Of a DNA stretch of 64,000 bases, positions 34,420 to 45,741 are shown piece by piece. The translations under genes and the position numbers were made by a program. Numbering within the stretch: the stretch's first letter is position 1; each line of letters begins with the position of its first letter. Source of the stretch: Gelatoporia subvermispora B. Taxonomy: Eukaryota > Basidiomycota > Agaricomycetes > Polyporales > Gelatoporiaceae. The notes under the pieces are model-generated. The model was not told where the DNA came from, made no database searches, and saw nothing but the letters and a program-made list of their open reading frames with translations. The DNA is taken from the NCBI GenBank assembly GCA_000320605.2, contig KB445806.1:24409-88408 (forward strand), in the 5' to 3' direction.

Positions 34420-35970
34420 ATGCACCGCCATCCGTTCACTTCGGCTGCCTGCGTACTGCGTCAACTATACCCCTCGTGAAGACTTCCCATCCGCGTCTGT
34501 CCCCGAGTCACCTCTTGCGTTCTTCATGGCGTCCTTGGAGGTTCCCATTTGCGTCGCATTTTGTCGAATGTTTGTGTGTCGATAACTTGATACAAATGAA
34601 CGATACCCTTGTTTGAGAGCGTTGTGGATGTCAAAAAGATGAATGAACAACGTGGTTGGAGCCTAGACAGAGGTCCTTGAGCATCTGCGTCCCCGCCATG
34701 GTCATGGAGGCTTATGGTGATCGGAAGCCAATCATAGGCCTTGCGGCTTTGGGCGGAATTCACACGCTCACATCTCACTGAGAGCCAGTGCCACATATTA
34801 TTCCCACGGATCTACTGTACATCATGCAGCCAGCAGTAACGTTCTCACTTTCCTTCATTCTGCGCCCATACTTGCTTTCACAGCAAGTAACTGCTTGTGG
34901 CATGCACCATACTCCCAGAAAAATGAGGTGTAGTGACTTCTCTCAGAGTCCCGGAGTCCCCTGTCGTCGACTTTATTGCCTTTTAGAGCAAGATACGATC
35001 ATCGGAAGCACAGAAGCAGGTCTCGGAATACGTTCGAAATGGCAGGCATGTGTCTTGGTCACGGTTAACGACATCTTACGCATGATGCAGGAACTCTGTA
35101 TTTGCCTGTGGACACTCCCCACCCATCCCTGCTCCACCATAGCTCTATGAGTGGTGTGTCGAGGTTCATGCATCATATACCAAATACCTAAGGCAGCAGG
35201 GAATATAAGCTGGTCTATATTCCCTGAGACTCGGGCGCATCCGTCATTCTTCAATTTACTTATGCTGGTAAACGCGCTTTGCTAAAGAATACACTTTCGC
35301 GCTTCAGGTTGACTAACGACACAACTGACCGAGTGTTTAAGGCACTCGAATATCTCTCCCGATATTCTCAGATCAATGTAGATGGTCGCGCGGTGCACGA
35401 CTTCGTACATCTGGTTTGATAGGCCAGGCCATAGAAGCATTGGCCAAACGTATCTCGCCTGTGACACCGCATGCTTCTTTTGCGCAGACAACGGCGGTTT
35501 AATGTGTCCCTTGCCAATAAACTTATTCACGGATTGCACTTCGTTCCGCGACAAACATCACAAGGCAACAATCCTCGGTCTTCTTTGACGCGTTCCCGAT
35601 GCTAGTGACTTTGGCAGACTCGTCTGGGGTGGCATTTCAATTTGTTGCTTCAGCTGCTGTGTTTTGAGATCTGACTAAGACTCCATAGGACGATATGAAT
35701 TTTCAAGATATGCCACTTCTGCCTTGCAATAGTCCAGTGGGTTGCAAGAGTGGTCGTGTTCATTACCTCGCCAAACTATGGAGGTGATCGAATTCTATCA
35801 CCGCTAGTCGTCAGGCCATGACTGTCTTCTGTCCTGGACAGCCTGAGTGAGCCTGACATTATGGCGCTTCATTGCCGATTTGCATCGCTTGACTATGATG
35901 CATATTTTGAGGATCGCTGACCAAGGTCGTAATAGCGCAAAGTTGAGATCTCTCAGATCCCGGCCACTGT
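34420..35970. other. Spacer within unit B, no gene recognised
   Basis: The first 400 bp (to about 34870) recur downstream of gene B' at about 43990-44390 and, inverted, near 63170-63240. The rest is unique low-GC DNA with no recognisable gene. Confidence 0.45.
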
Positions 35971-36889
35971 GATGCAGGTCACGTGCCGCGCTTCGACTCA
36001 TGCGCGCTACGTGAGCTCACGCGCACGGCGCACGCCACACTCGTTCATGTTGTGGCAAGGAACTGCATCTCCATCTGCCCCCCCGTCATATCTCGCCCTC
36101 TACAACTGGCTAGAAGCTGAGATCAGCTGGATGCCAACATCGGCCTGCGAATGAACAGCTCGCATCCGCTGTGTGTGCTCAACACTAGGTGACATCGAAT
36201 TAGTCATCTCTCGAGCGGAGACCTACTCGAATTTTGCACGCAGGGCGAGTCGGAACCGCCACGATGATGCTCAACGCCTCACTCACATATGGCAACGCAA
36301 ACAAGGACTCCATTCCGTTGAGCCGGATCATCAAGTCGTAGAGTAAAGTTTACAGGATTGAATTTCTGGACGCTGGGCTCTAGCCACGATGATCGGCGGC
36401 GAGCCTGAGCCCTACTCGTTGAACCAGCGTTCAGCTAAAGCCGAGCACCTACGGCTTCTGTACCTGCGCACAGGCCTTGTGTGAAGGCCCGCCTGGATCT
36501 CGGCATGGGAACCTAAGTGCAACTAGTTATTTGCGAAGTAGATAGTGAGAACTTGATGAGCTCGAAGGGCTCTTGTTCGCAGTCACGGCACCCGATATGC
36601 CAGATGGCGAGGCCCTCGGACAAATGGACTTGCGAGGCGGAGGGCGAAAGTTGGGGGAGCCCAGAATGAGATGTTGGCCCGGGCTGCCACATATTAACGA
36701 TGAATGCCGAATGTTCGCTGCGTCAGGACGCGCACCAGATCCACAAGGTTCAAGTCTACCAGGAATGTCCTTCTGCTTGATTCGCGCATGCCCTTGTTCT
36801 ATCGACGAGAGACGAAACAATGACAGCGCGACGCGACGCACCCACCTGCATCAGCTTCTAGAGTGCAGAGATTATCCTGAATCATCCCA

Positions 36890-37000
36890 CGCTCGTTGGA
36901 CCAACTCCGCGACTTGCGGCGCTACGGAGCTCCCAGCTGGACCCGTGGAAAGAGAAGCCATGAATCGACGGGCGTGCCCGCACATAAGCTGAAATTTTTC
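36890..37000 (+). promoter_or_regulatory. Conserved upstream block of array gene A'
   Basis: Same GGACCAACTCCG, GACTTGCGGCGCTACGGAGC and CCCGTGGAAAGAG sequence followed by CACATAAG, about 70 bp before the ATG at 37050. Confidence 0.5.
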
Positions 37001-37049
37001 GCTGGCTCGACCCTTCACCCCCTCGTCGTGAACCTCTCCCACCTCCGAA

Positions 37050-39204
37050 ATGGATCACAGTCCATACCCATTCGACTCATCGAGTGCGATGTTCATGGTC
37101 CCTGCGGGGATACAAGACTTGCCCACCTCGGTTCCCCATCGTCGTAGTTGTTACGTGCCCCATAGCGTTGACGAACTGTTGCGATATCCTCCGCCGAAGA
37201 TCTCAAAATACGCACGAGGTGAAGCAATGAATCTATTTGAAACACCCATCCAGGTGAGGAGTTCAAGTGCAGCACGGCAGCAAACAGGGACGACGTCATT
37301 CAACGTTGTCTGTCGTTGGCGATCCAACAGCCGACAGACACCGTAGCGGCTCAGCTGCTCTTGGAAGATTGGCGATGTGCGGGGGCACAAAATCTCTAGA
37401 AAAGCAAGCCATCTGAGGCATTGTACTGATGAGCGTATCTAAAGATGAACAACCCGAATAATCAGTATAGCCCTCCAGCCGGAGAATATGTCCATGAGAC
37501 GACTCAGTACCTCCAAGGTACTGAACAACTTGAAGCCATAGATGCACCCGTCGCAGGGTTGTCCCAGTGGATTCAACCCGTACGACACGAGGTCAGTTAC
37601 ACCTCCTCGTTGTCCAGTAGCAGCCGTACTGAGAGCAACCCAAGGACCAGCCTGGACCTCTCAGTAGCATGCAAGAGGCCCAGTTCCCCAGCACCACGTA
37701 CGAGCCAATGTATTCTACGCCGTCGTACTCCACGGCAGAGGATGATATGTCAATGTATATGGCCGGCATGTCTGAGTTCATGCAAGGTACGTGTACTCGC
37801 ATACATACAGAGTCCCATCTAATAATGCTGCGACGTATTTGCCCATCTCAGACATGGATAACCTGGTCTCCAATGGCGGTGACACGTGGCTATACAACAC
37901 GTCTATGCCAGCGTACACCCCGGAAACGCCCAGCGCCCACAGCGATACTCAGGGTACGCATGTCCACGGATGTACGCTCGCTCACTTAAGATGACACTGC
38001 TACGCATCTCAGGTATGCAACCCTTGGCCAACAACAACGGCATGGTGGTGTACGGCGCGTCCATGGGGACATATACCGAGCCGGGGTACACCAGCCCGAC
38101 ATGTGGGGAACCAGAGTACTCCACGCCGATATACGTCACCCCGGGCGACACACAGTTCATGCCGGTGTCGCAGGCGCTGCCAATTAACACACAGCTGTTC
38201 AGTATTCCCGGTGCTACGCAGGGTACGTGTGTCCACGGATGCACACATTCGATTCGGTCATGATGTGATAAGACCCAGATGTAGGGCAACTTGTTCCCAA
38301 CAGCGGCATGCTGCCGTACAACGTGTCCACGTCGATCGACATTGTGTCGGCATATGATGCGCCACTGTATACCGGACCGGTGCCCAACGCACAAGGCGAT
38401 ATGCAAGGTACGTGTATGCACAGTGGCACGCACGCGCAGTTACACTGATTAACGTGGCGACGCACCTCAGATATGGGACAGCTCATCCCCACAAGCGTGG
38501 CTGGCCCATCGGGTACGAACCAACCCGCCCTGAGCACGAGTTGGCCCCGTGAAGATCCAGAGCCCATTGAGCCGTCATCTGGCCCAATGCGCGAGAATCG
38601 ACGGCAGAGGCGACGAAAGACCGGCTCGAAGACAAAAAAGTCGAAGGATCGGCGCGCCGCTGCCGACCCGAGCACCAATTCGCAGAGTGTGAATGGTTCC
38701 GGTATGGCGCTAGCACTCTTCCTCAGTAAGCGAAACGAACAGGCTGATACTGATGCTCACAGGCTCATCAACGAAAGAAGGCGAACGAGACGGCCCTAGG
38801 CAATACGACGCAAGTACATCTTGGGGGCATCCCCGGTGGCCTCCCCCGCCTGAGCTCAAACAGCGAGCTGGCGGGTCATGTCTTCCGTGCTCGGAAAGGG
38901 CCAAGAGGTGCACTGGGAAGAAGAACTCGGGACGGCCTTGCCCGTAAGTCAGCTTTCAATTTATACGTGCGACCGGTCCCTGCCGCTACAGCAGAGCATA
39001 TCGGGCTCGCAGAGCTGAGCGGGTACAAACGGCTCAAGAGTGCCCGACATTGCACGGGCCGGCATTCCCGTATCTCCGGGCTTTCGTTATTGTCATCGCT
39101 GGCGGTTTGTGACGTGCTGACGAAGGATCTGTAGGGAGTGCATTGAGAAGAAAACGGTCCCGAGGTGCCGGTGGGAGCCCACCTTAGCTGAAGCACGGGT
39201 GTGA
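37050..39204 (+). CDS. Array gene A': close paralog of gene A, Zn2Cys6 at C terminus
   Basis: Exon 1 (37050-37253) gives MDHSPYPFDSSS and VDELLRYPPPKISKYARGE, the same 68-codon length as in gene A. Later mini-exons match A almost codon for codon, for example DMDNLVSNGGDTWLYNTSMP, GMQPLANNNGMVVYGASMGT and DVGQLVPNSGMLPYNVSTS. The zinc exon ends CLPCSERAKRC, NSGRPC; the last exon (to 39204) gives PECIEKKTVPRCRW and the stop. Exon 3 is shorter than in A (one YSTPS repeat deleted) and its 5' junction is unclear in both copies. The gene lies entirely before the N gap. Confidence 0.7.
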
Positions 39205-39320
39205 ACGTCGTGGTCACAAGATTCGGACGAGCTACGTTGTCGTAATGCGCACTTGCATACCCACTCCATCTTTTTGTTCCTATGATCTGCGCACTGCGTT
39301 GTTGATACCTTGTGTAGCCT
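39053..39320 (+). repeat. 268-bp segment identical to 39899-40166 (gap flank)
   Basis: The sequence ending at the first N and the sequence starting after the last N are the same 268 bases with no difference seen. The segment includes the last exon of gene A'. Most likely an unmerged contig overlap. Confidence 0.85.
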
Positions 39321-39898
39321 NNNNNNNNNNNNNNNNNNNNNNNNNNNNNNNNNNNNNNNNNNNNNNNNNNNNNNNNNNNNNNNNNNNNNNNNNNNNNNNN
39401 NNNNNNNNNNNNNNNNNNNNNNNNNNNNNNNNNNNNNNNNNNNNNNNNNNNNNNNNNNNNNNNNNNNNNNNNNNNNNNNNNNNNNNNNNNNNNNNNNNNN
39501 NNNNNNNNNNNNNNNNNNNNNNNNNNNNNNNNNNNNNNNNNNNNNNNNNNNNNNNNNNNNNNNNNNNNNNNNNNNNNNNNNNNNNNNNNNNNNNNNNNNN
39601 NNNNNNNNNNNNNNNNNNNNNNNNNNNNNNNNNNNNNNNNNNNNNNNNNNNNNNNNNNNNNNNNNNNNNNNNNNNNNNNNNNNNNNNNNNNNNNNNNNNN
39701 NNNNNNNNNNNNNNNNNNNNNNNNNNNNNNNNNNNNNNNNNNNNNNNNNNNNNNNNNNNNNNNNNNNNNNNNNNNNNNNNNNNNNNNNNNNNNNNNNNNN
39801 NNNNNNNNNNNNNNNNNNNNNNNNNNNNNNNNNNNNNNNNNNNNNNNNNNNNNNNNNNNNNNNNNNNNNNNNNNNNNNNNNNNNNNNNNNNNNNNNNN
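39321..39898. other. Assembly gap (578 N)
   Basis: Run of N. Any open frame spanning it is meaningless. Confidence 1.
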
Positions 39899-40166
39899 CA
39901 CGGGCCGGCATTCCCGTATCTCCGGGCTTTCGTTATTGTCATCGCTGGCGGTTTGTGACGTGCTGACGAAGGATCTGTAGGGAGTGCATTGAGAAGAAAA
40001 CGGTCCCGAGGTGCCGGTGGGAGCCCACCTTAGCTGAAGCACGGGTGTGAACGTCGTGGTCACAAGATTCGGACGAGCTACGTTGTCGTAATGCGCACTT
40101 GCATACCCACTCCATCTTTTTGTTCCTATGATCTGCGCACTGCGTTGTTGATACCTTGTGTAGCCT
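39899..40166 (+). repeat. Second copy of the 268-bp gap flank
   Basis: Exact repeat of 39053-39320. It contains an orphan copy of the last Zn2Cys6 exon, which should not be annotated as a separate gene. Confidence 0.85.
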
Positions 40167-41696
40167 CTTCCCTCTCGCGAATCTCCGCATTCATTCTTCA
40201 CCCCGTGCGAGTTTGCTGTGTATATGTAGCGCTGTTGTTCTAGACGGATGGGCTCCTTGTTCAACAAGCGTTGTGGTCTTTGTCTGAGTCATAGATGGCA
40301 TAGACGATAGACCGACGTCTATGCAGACGTGGAGAGCCCGGATGCATCTACATCTGCATCGCTGCTACAGCTCGTAGCCGTCGAGACTCGTGAGCTGATC
40401 GGGATCGTGCTTCGCTCGGATCGGAGTTCGTACTTAGTTCCCACGGGATCTAAAGTCATCCCAGCCAACTTATGATGCTTTGTCTCGGTTTCGCAGCACA
40501 AGAATGGCTGGAAACTTGTGGACACTTACGAAAAGCTTAAGAAGTATGATCGCCACTTTTTGGCTGTCCATCATTGACTGGCCAGCGCTGAGAAAAGCAG
40601 TGAGAATGTAAAAGCTCATTCATAGACAGTCACAATGGCCTAGGATCGACGGCGTTCGCATGCATCCATGTCCTGGCCTCCGACCTCTACCACATGTCCT
40701 CTATACCTGCGGGGTATCGAGTATCATCGCATCGAGGCAGAATTCTATGCTTCGGCAAATGTGATGTCGGGCACATCATGCTTCGAATTCGCGCCACGTG
40801 ACCCCACGCCTCACTCAACAAGCCACACTTTGTTCATCTTGTAGAGATGAACCACCCATGACACTCGTTCCCCCTCATTGTATTGTGCCCTCTACGACTC
40901 GCTGAATACTAAGGATGGCTGGTATTTGTCAAACGATTGAGGATGAGCGTCACATGTCCGCTACATGTACTCGATTTCACCAGGTGACGTCGAAGCAATC
41001 ACGTATTAGTCGAAGGCTTGCTCAAATACTTGCATCCAGGAGTCGTTGGCTGGATGTTCAAGCACGAATATCCAAACAACGTGGCGCCACACGCTCATCC
41101 GTGTTGTCGGCCCGCGCTGAGGTATCCTGGCGTTGTGTAATTTCGTGGGCCTGCAGTTTGAGAGTCTGAGACGCTGGGCCCTAGCCACGATGATCGGCAG
41201 CGAGCTTAGGCCCTACGCGTCAGCCAGCGTTCAGTCAGAACCGAACACTCACCGACTTTGCATCTTTAGATATAGACCGTGTGTCAAGTCGCGCCTGGGC
41301 CTCGGCATGCAAGACCTGGATGTCGCCCATCGTTCGCGTAGGAGATTGCGAGGAGGCCATGAACGCTGAGCCTACTGTCCGCGATGGCGGTAGTACAGCG
41401 CGCGTCAACGAGTGAAATCCTGGAGTATAAAACTTTGCGAAAGGAGGGCGAAGCGAGTTTGAGATGCCAGATGGGACGTTGGAATCGCTGCCGCAGTTTA
41501 ATGAAGCGTGTCGAATCTACGTCGCATCAGGACGTGCACCAGAATCAGACAATCCAAGTGCACCAGGAACACCCTTGTGCTTGATTCGCTCATGGCCTTG
41601 TTCTATCGATGAGAGATGCACCAATCAATGACAGCGTGACGCTGCGCACCCACCTGCATCAACTTCTGGATTGTAGAGGACTCCCTAAAGCGTCTC

Positions 41697-41810
41697 ACGC
41701 TCGTTGGACCAACTCCGCGACTTGCGGCGCTACGGAGCTCCAGCTGGACCCGTGGAAAGAGAATCCAGGAATCGACGGATGTGCCCGCACATAAGTTGAA
41801 AATTTTATCG
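41697..41810 (+). promoter_or_regulatory. Conserved upstream block of array gene B'
   Basis: Same GGACCAACTCCG, GACTTGCGGCGCTACGGAGC and CCCGTGGAAAGAG series and CACATAAG element, about 65 bp before the ATG at 41854. Confidence 0.5.
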
Positions 41811-41853
41811 GCCTGACCTCCAGATCCCCTCGTCGTGAACCCCTCCCATCCTC

Positions 41854-43974
41854 ATGATGAGTTATCATACGTACCCAGTCAACTCCTCGAGCACGGTCTC
41901 CGTAGTCCCTGCGAGGACACAACGCTTCCCTAATCCGCCTTTTCGGCGTCATCATCTTTACATCGCACATAGCGTCGATGACCTACTACGATATCCTCCT
42001 CCGAGTATATCGACATATTCGCAGCGTCATGTGACGTCTCTATATGAGAGGCCTGTTCAGGTAAGAAAACAGCGTTCAGCGTGATGATCAGTCAAACACA
42101 AAACCTACTGGCATTGGCTATCGATTGTGATGTGGTGATCGACAAGCGGTGTTCCGATGAGGCTTCCTCGGTAGGTTGGCTGTCTATAGGGAGGAATCTC
42201 TGCCTGAGAAAACACGCGCCTCTTCTCTAACATGATGCTAATCAGTTTGTCTTCAGACCGACCTTGCGTATAGTTTCGCAGCCGAACATTACGTCGGCGA
42301 CGCAGCTCAGCACCTTCAGGGTATCAAACAATCGGGAACCGTGGATGCACTCCTTGCGAGGTCACTCCAAACGGAGTATACCGTGCAAACGGAGGTCAGT
42401 TACACTTTTCCGTTGCTTAGTAGCGACCGTACTGAACTAGTGATCCAAGGTTCAAACGGGGCCATCAACGGCGTGCAGCAGGCGCCGGATCTTCGCCATT
42501 CGAGCTGGCCGGCATACGACGAACTCCAGTCCAACATGATCCCGTATAATGCAGCAGAGAACAGCATACCTGAATACAGTGCGGCAGAATATACAGCACC
42601 AATGTACAATATATCGGGGCATGGACAGGGTTCGTACGTCTACAGGACGCTCAATGTCATTTGATACATCATACAAGTTATGATGCACCTTGGGCACAGA
42701 TCAATTTGTCCCCGACGGTGGTATCTTACCAAACAACACACCCACGCCATATGTTACGACGGCGTATCCGGCGCCAATGAACACCATAGCGATGCCCAGC
42801 ATCCCTTATGACATGGGTGGTACGTGTACCCAGATACACACATCCCTACTCAGTCTTGTGATACGCGTTGAGCATAGGCCAACATCCCTTCAACCACGAC
42901 CACGTGGCCCCGCATGACATGGCCCTGCACAGCACGGCGGAACACCATGCGCCGGAGTACAATGCGACAACATATCCGGCGCCAATGGGCAGCGCACCAG
43001 TGTACACAGCGGGTACGCCCGTCCTCAAGCTCGCATGATGTTGTTCGATTCAAGTTATGACATACCTTAGTCATAGATCAATTTGCTGCCGACAGCAGTG
43101 TGTTGCCGTATAACGCATCCATGTCGTACAGTGCGACAGTTTATCAGGTGCCCACGCACACCTTGGAAATGCCCGGCGGCATGCGGGGTATGTGTATCCA
43201 CATTCACGCATATCCTCCTTTGATAATCTTGTGATGCGCTTTCGACATAGGGCAGTACCCCCTCAATCACGATGTGTTTCCGGAAGGCCCGCATGCGTCG
43301 GGCTACATCGCACTGCCGTATGGTGCACCTCTAGATACCACGTGGATGTTCGACATTCCGGGTGCTACGCAGGGTGCGTATGTCCAGAGAGACGCACAGT
43401 TCACCTGATAACATTGTGATGCGTCTTAGACGTAGGCCAAGTCGCTCCTGACAACGGTGGGCAGATGTTCAGTACGTCTGAGCCTGTATGCGATGCGCCG
43501 GCGTACACCAGGCCAACGTACCAAACGTCCATGGACACTGGACAGACGTACCAAGGGCCGATGGGCACTATGGCCATGCCGAACGCACCCGGAGGTGCGC
43601 ACGGTACGTGTTCCCATAGTCGCACGTAGTGCATGAAAATGATATGACGCACCTCAGGAATGGACCAGCCTGGCCTCGAAAGTATAACACGCCCCTTACG
43701 AACGGGTCAACTTGGCCCGAGTGCGAGTTCCCTGCAAGAGTGGGCACCGGTTGAGCCATCTTCAGGACCAGTCCACCAGAGGCGGCGGCAGCAACGGCGG
43801 GACACAGGCTCGAAGGCGAAGGGAAAGGGAAAAGTGCGGCAAGGTCACCTTAGCCCTGCTGGCCCGAGCCCAGCTTCGTCCAGCGATAGTGGTTACGGTA
43901 CGGCACTGGCGCACTTCTATCAAGTGAGCTCAGGTAAACTCATGATAACACTCACCGATACCGCGTCGCCGTGA
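41854..43974 (+). CDS. Array gene B': truncated paralog of gene B without Zn2Cys6
   Basis: Begins MMSYHTYPVNSSS with VDDLLRYPPPSISTYS. Mini-exons DQFVPDGG, DQFAADSS, and DVGQVAPDNGGQ match gene B. Over about 42341-42625 the frame TVQTEVSYTFPLLSS to NISGHGQ is open throughout, so the corresponding stretch is probably exonic in other copies too. It then follows B through VEPSSGPVHQRRRQQRR and GYGTALAHFYQ but stops at 43974. The acceptor before the zinc exon (CTCACAG in B) is changed to CTCACCG, and about 480 bp carrying both zinc exons are missing. Either a decaying copy or a natural variant lacking the DNA-binding part. Confidence 0.62.
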
Positions 43975-44575
43975 ACGTCGAATCTTGCCATATCCTTCGT
44001 GAAGTCTTCCCATCCGCATCTGTCCCCGAGTCACCTCTTGCGTTCTTCATGGCGTCCTCGGAGGTTCCCCTTTGCGTTGCGTTTTGTCGAATGTTTGTGT
44101 AGAGATACAAATGAACGATACCCTTGTTTGGGAGCGTTGTAGATGTCCAAAAGATAGATGAATGACGTGGTTGGAGCCTAGATAGAAGTCCTTGAGCATC
44201 TGCGTCCCAGCCATGGTCGTGGAGGCTCATGGTAATCGGAAGCCAATCATAGGCCTTGCGGCTTCAGGCAGATTTCTCACGCTCACATCTCACTGAGCCA
44301 GTGGCCCCTGAGTGCCACATAATATTCCATCGCTTTCCTTAATTCTGCAACCACACTTGCTTTCACAGTAAGTAACTACTTGGACCATGCATCAGACTTG
44401 AGAAGAAGTATGAGAAATATTAAAGGTGCTGTCGATCGGCACCCTTGATAGACAGAATTAGGGAAAGCGGAGAGGAGTGACTCAGAGAGAACATAAACCC
44501 GGGTTTCTTGGCAGCTAGGGGTATCAAGGCAAACCAGCTCGCGCGCGGGCCATTGTGTATCACGAGTGGCATGTG
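43975..44575. other. 3' flank of array gene B', no gene recognised
   Basis: Up to about 44390 it matches the 3' flank of gene B; the rest separates the array from DOC1. No gene recognised. Confidence 0.45.
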
Positions 44576-45522
44576 TTATCGTATACACTCATACATCTTG
44601 AAAGGCGGTGAGACGAATGGAAACGGATCCTCGGCGTCAGATATATCCCTAGTTACGAATGTCAGCTCCCATTATTCGCTGACGAATGGAGTGTACGCAC
44701 CCCAATGGACCCAACACGCGTAGCCCTCTCACGTGTGTATCCTTTCCATTCATATGATTCGACAAAATGATCACTTGCAGGATGTACGCATGAATTGGGA
44801 TGCTGCATACGACATCAGTACCGAGCACTCGCTAACAGCCAAGAGGCCACAGAGGGGACCCACAAGCCGTCACCGTCCTCATTCGGTTCCGCAGAGACAT
44901 CAAACGTGATCCACCCGTCGGGCTTCTCGAGTGTCACAATCCGCACATCTTGCATGTCGCTTGGGCCCGTCCCTGCGCGGACGGCGATGGTTGCAGGCGT
45001 GTAGGAATCATCGGCACGGTAGCTGAGATATATGCTAACTTTCTGCAATGGCAATGCGCATGGGATATTCACATGATTGCGACAAGATTAGGACGGAAGA
45101 CGCCTTGACAACATACCTGGATGGCTACCTTGCGAGGAAACTCAAGCGTGATGAAGTGCGGCTGAGGTCCGTCAGAGCTATGCGACTACCAACTTAGCAT
45201 TGGACGAGTAAAATGCATCGAGTGAATGTGACAAGAGGACGTACTGCCAGAACGTGTCTGGATTGCTATCTCGTAGACACTCCGGACCAAATCCGAACTT
45301 GTACGATGAGACAGACCACTTGGCGAGGCAGCCGATGTCGGGCCAATCCAAGAGAGGGGGCTTGGGTCCTTCATATGTCAGCGGTTGTCAGATACAGTCC
45401 AAGTAAAGTGCGCGCGCGGGACTGAATGCACCGGGATGGATGATGGGTCCTGCGGCTTCTACAGGTACTGGCGCGGTAGTGCTATATGGAAGCCCCGGCG
45501 GGACAGCGACGTTGACGGACAT
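44576..45522 (-). CDS. DOC1: Anaphase-promoting complex subunit 10 (DOC domain)
   Basis: Processivity and D-box receptor subunit of the APC/C ubiquitin ligase. Minus-strand exons spliced by conservation: MSVNVAVPPGLPYSTTAP, a join to DWPDIGCLAKWSVSSYKFGFGPECLRD, then FWQ to SDGPQPHFITLEFPRKVAIQ, KVSIYLSYRADDSYTPATIAVRAGTG, DMQDVRIVTLEKPDGWITFDV, IPIHAYILQVIILSNHMNGKDTHVRGLRVLGP and a short last exon. The protein ends MYECIR: the terminal Ile-Arg is the IR tail by which APC10 docks on Cdc27, which supports the last exon. Intron boundaries are all GT-AG. Confidence 0.94.
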
Positions 45523-45741
45523 CTGTTGCACAGAGGATAACAGTATCAAGGCTGAGAGTAGAATCGCAAGTGAGAGCTAGTAATACAAATCTGAAAACAG
45601 GATGTGGGCGTAGGATCCAGGAAGGAGGTGAAGCCGCGAGTTCACATTGCACAAGTCGCGACGTGTGGTGGGTGTCCGGCTGTGCGGTCCGGTACGCGTC
45701 GACTGGAATTTGATCGCTCGTGTGGCTTGCTTGCTACGATC

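Larger units (their letters stand above)
30771..35970 (+). repeat. Tandem unit B (5.2 kb) of the four-unit array
   Basis: Second unit, diverged from unit A but sharing the same opening block and gene layout. It is most like the unit at 40761. Its last 1.1 kb (about 34870-35970) has no recognisable gene. Confidence 0.7.
35971..40760 (+). repeat. Tandem unit A' (4.8 kb including assembly gap)
   Basis: Third unit, close copy of unit A. Removing the 578 N and the 268-bp duplicated flank leaves about 3.94 kb, close to the 4.03 kb of unit A. Confidence 0.75.
40761..44390 (+). repeat. Tandem unit B' (3.6 kb), close copy of unit B
   Basis: Fourth unit. It follows unit B through the gene but lacks the zinc-cluster exons and joins directly to the B-type 3' flank (CTTCGTGAAGTCTTCCCATC region near 43993). 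Confidence 0.72.

Noticed and set aside
38876..40267. Long open frames across the N run (up to 463 codons)
   Set aside because: They exist only because N codons are read as open. The coding parts belong to the last exon of gene A' and its duplicated flank.
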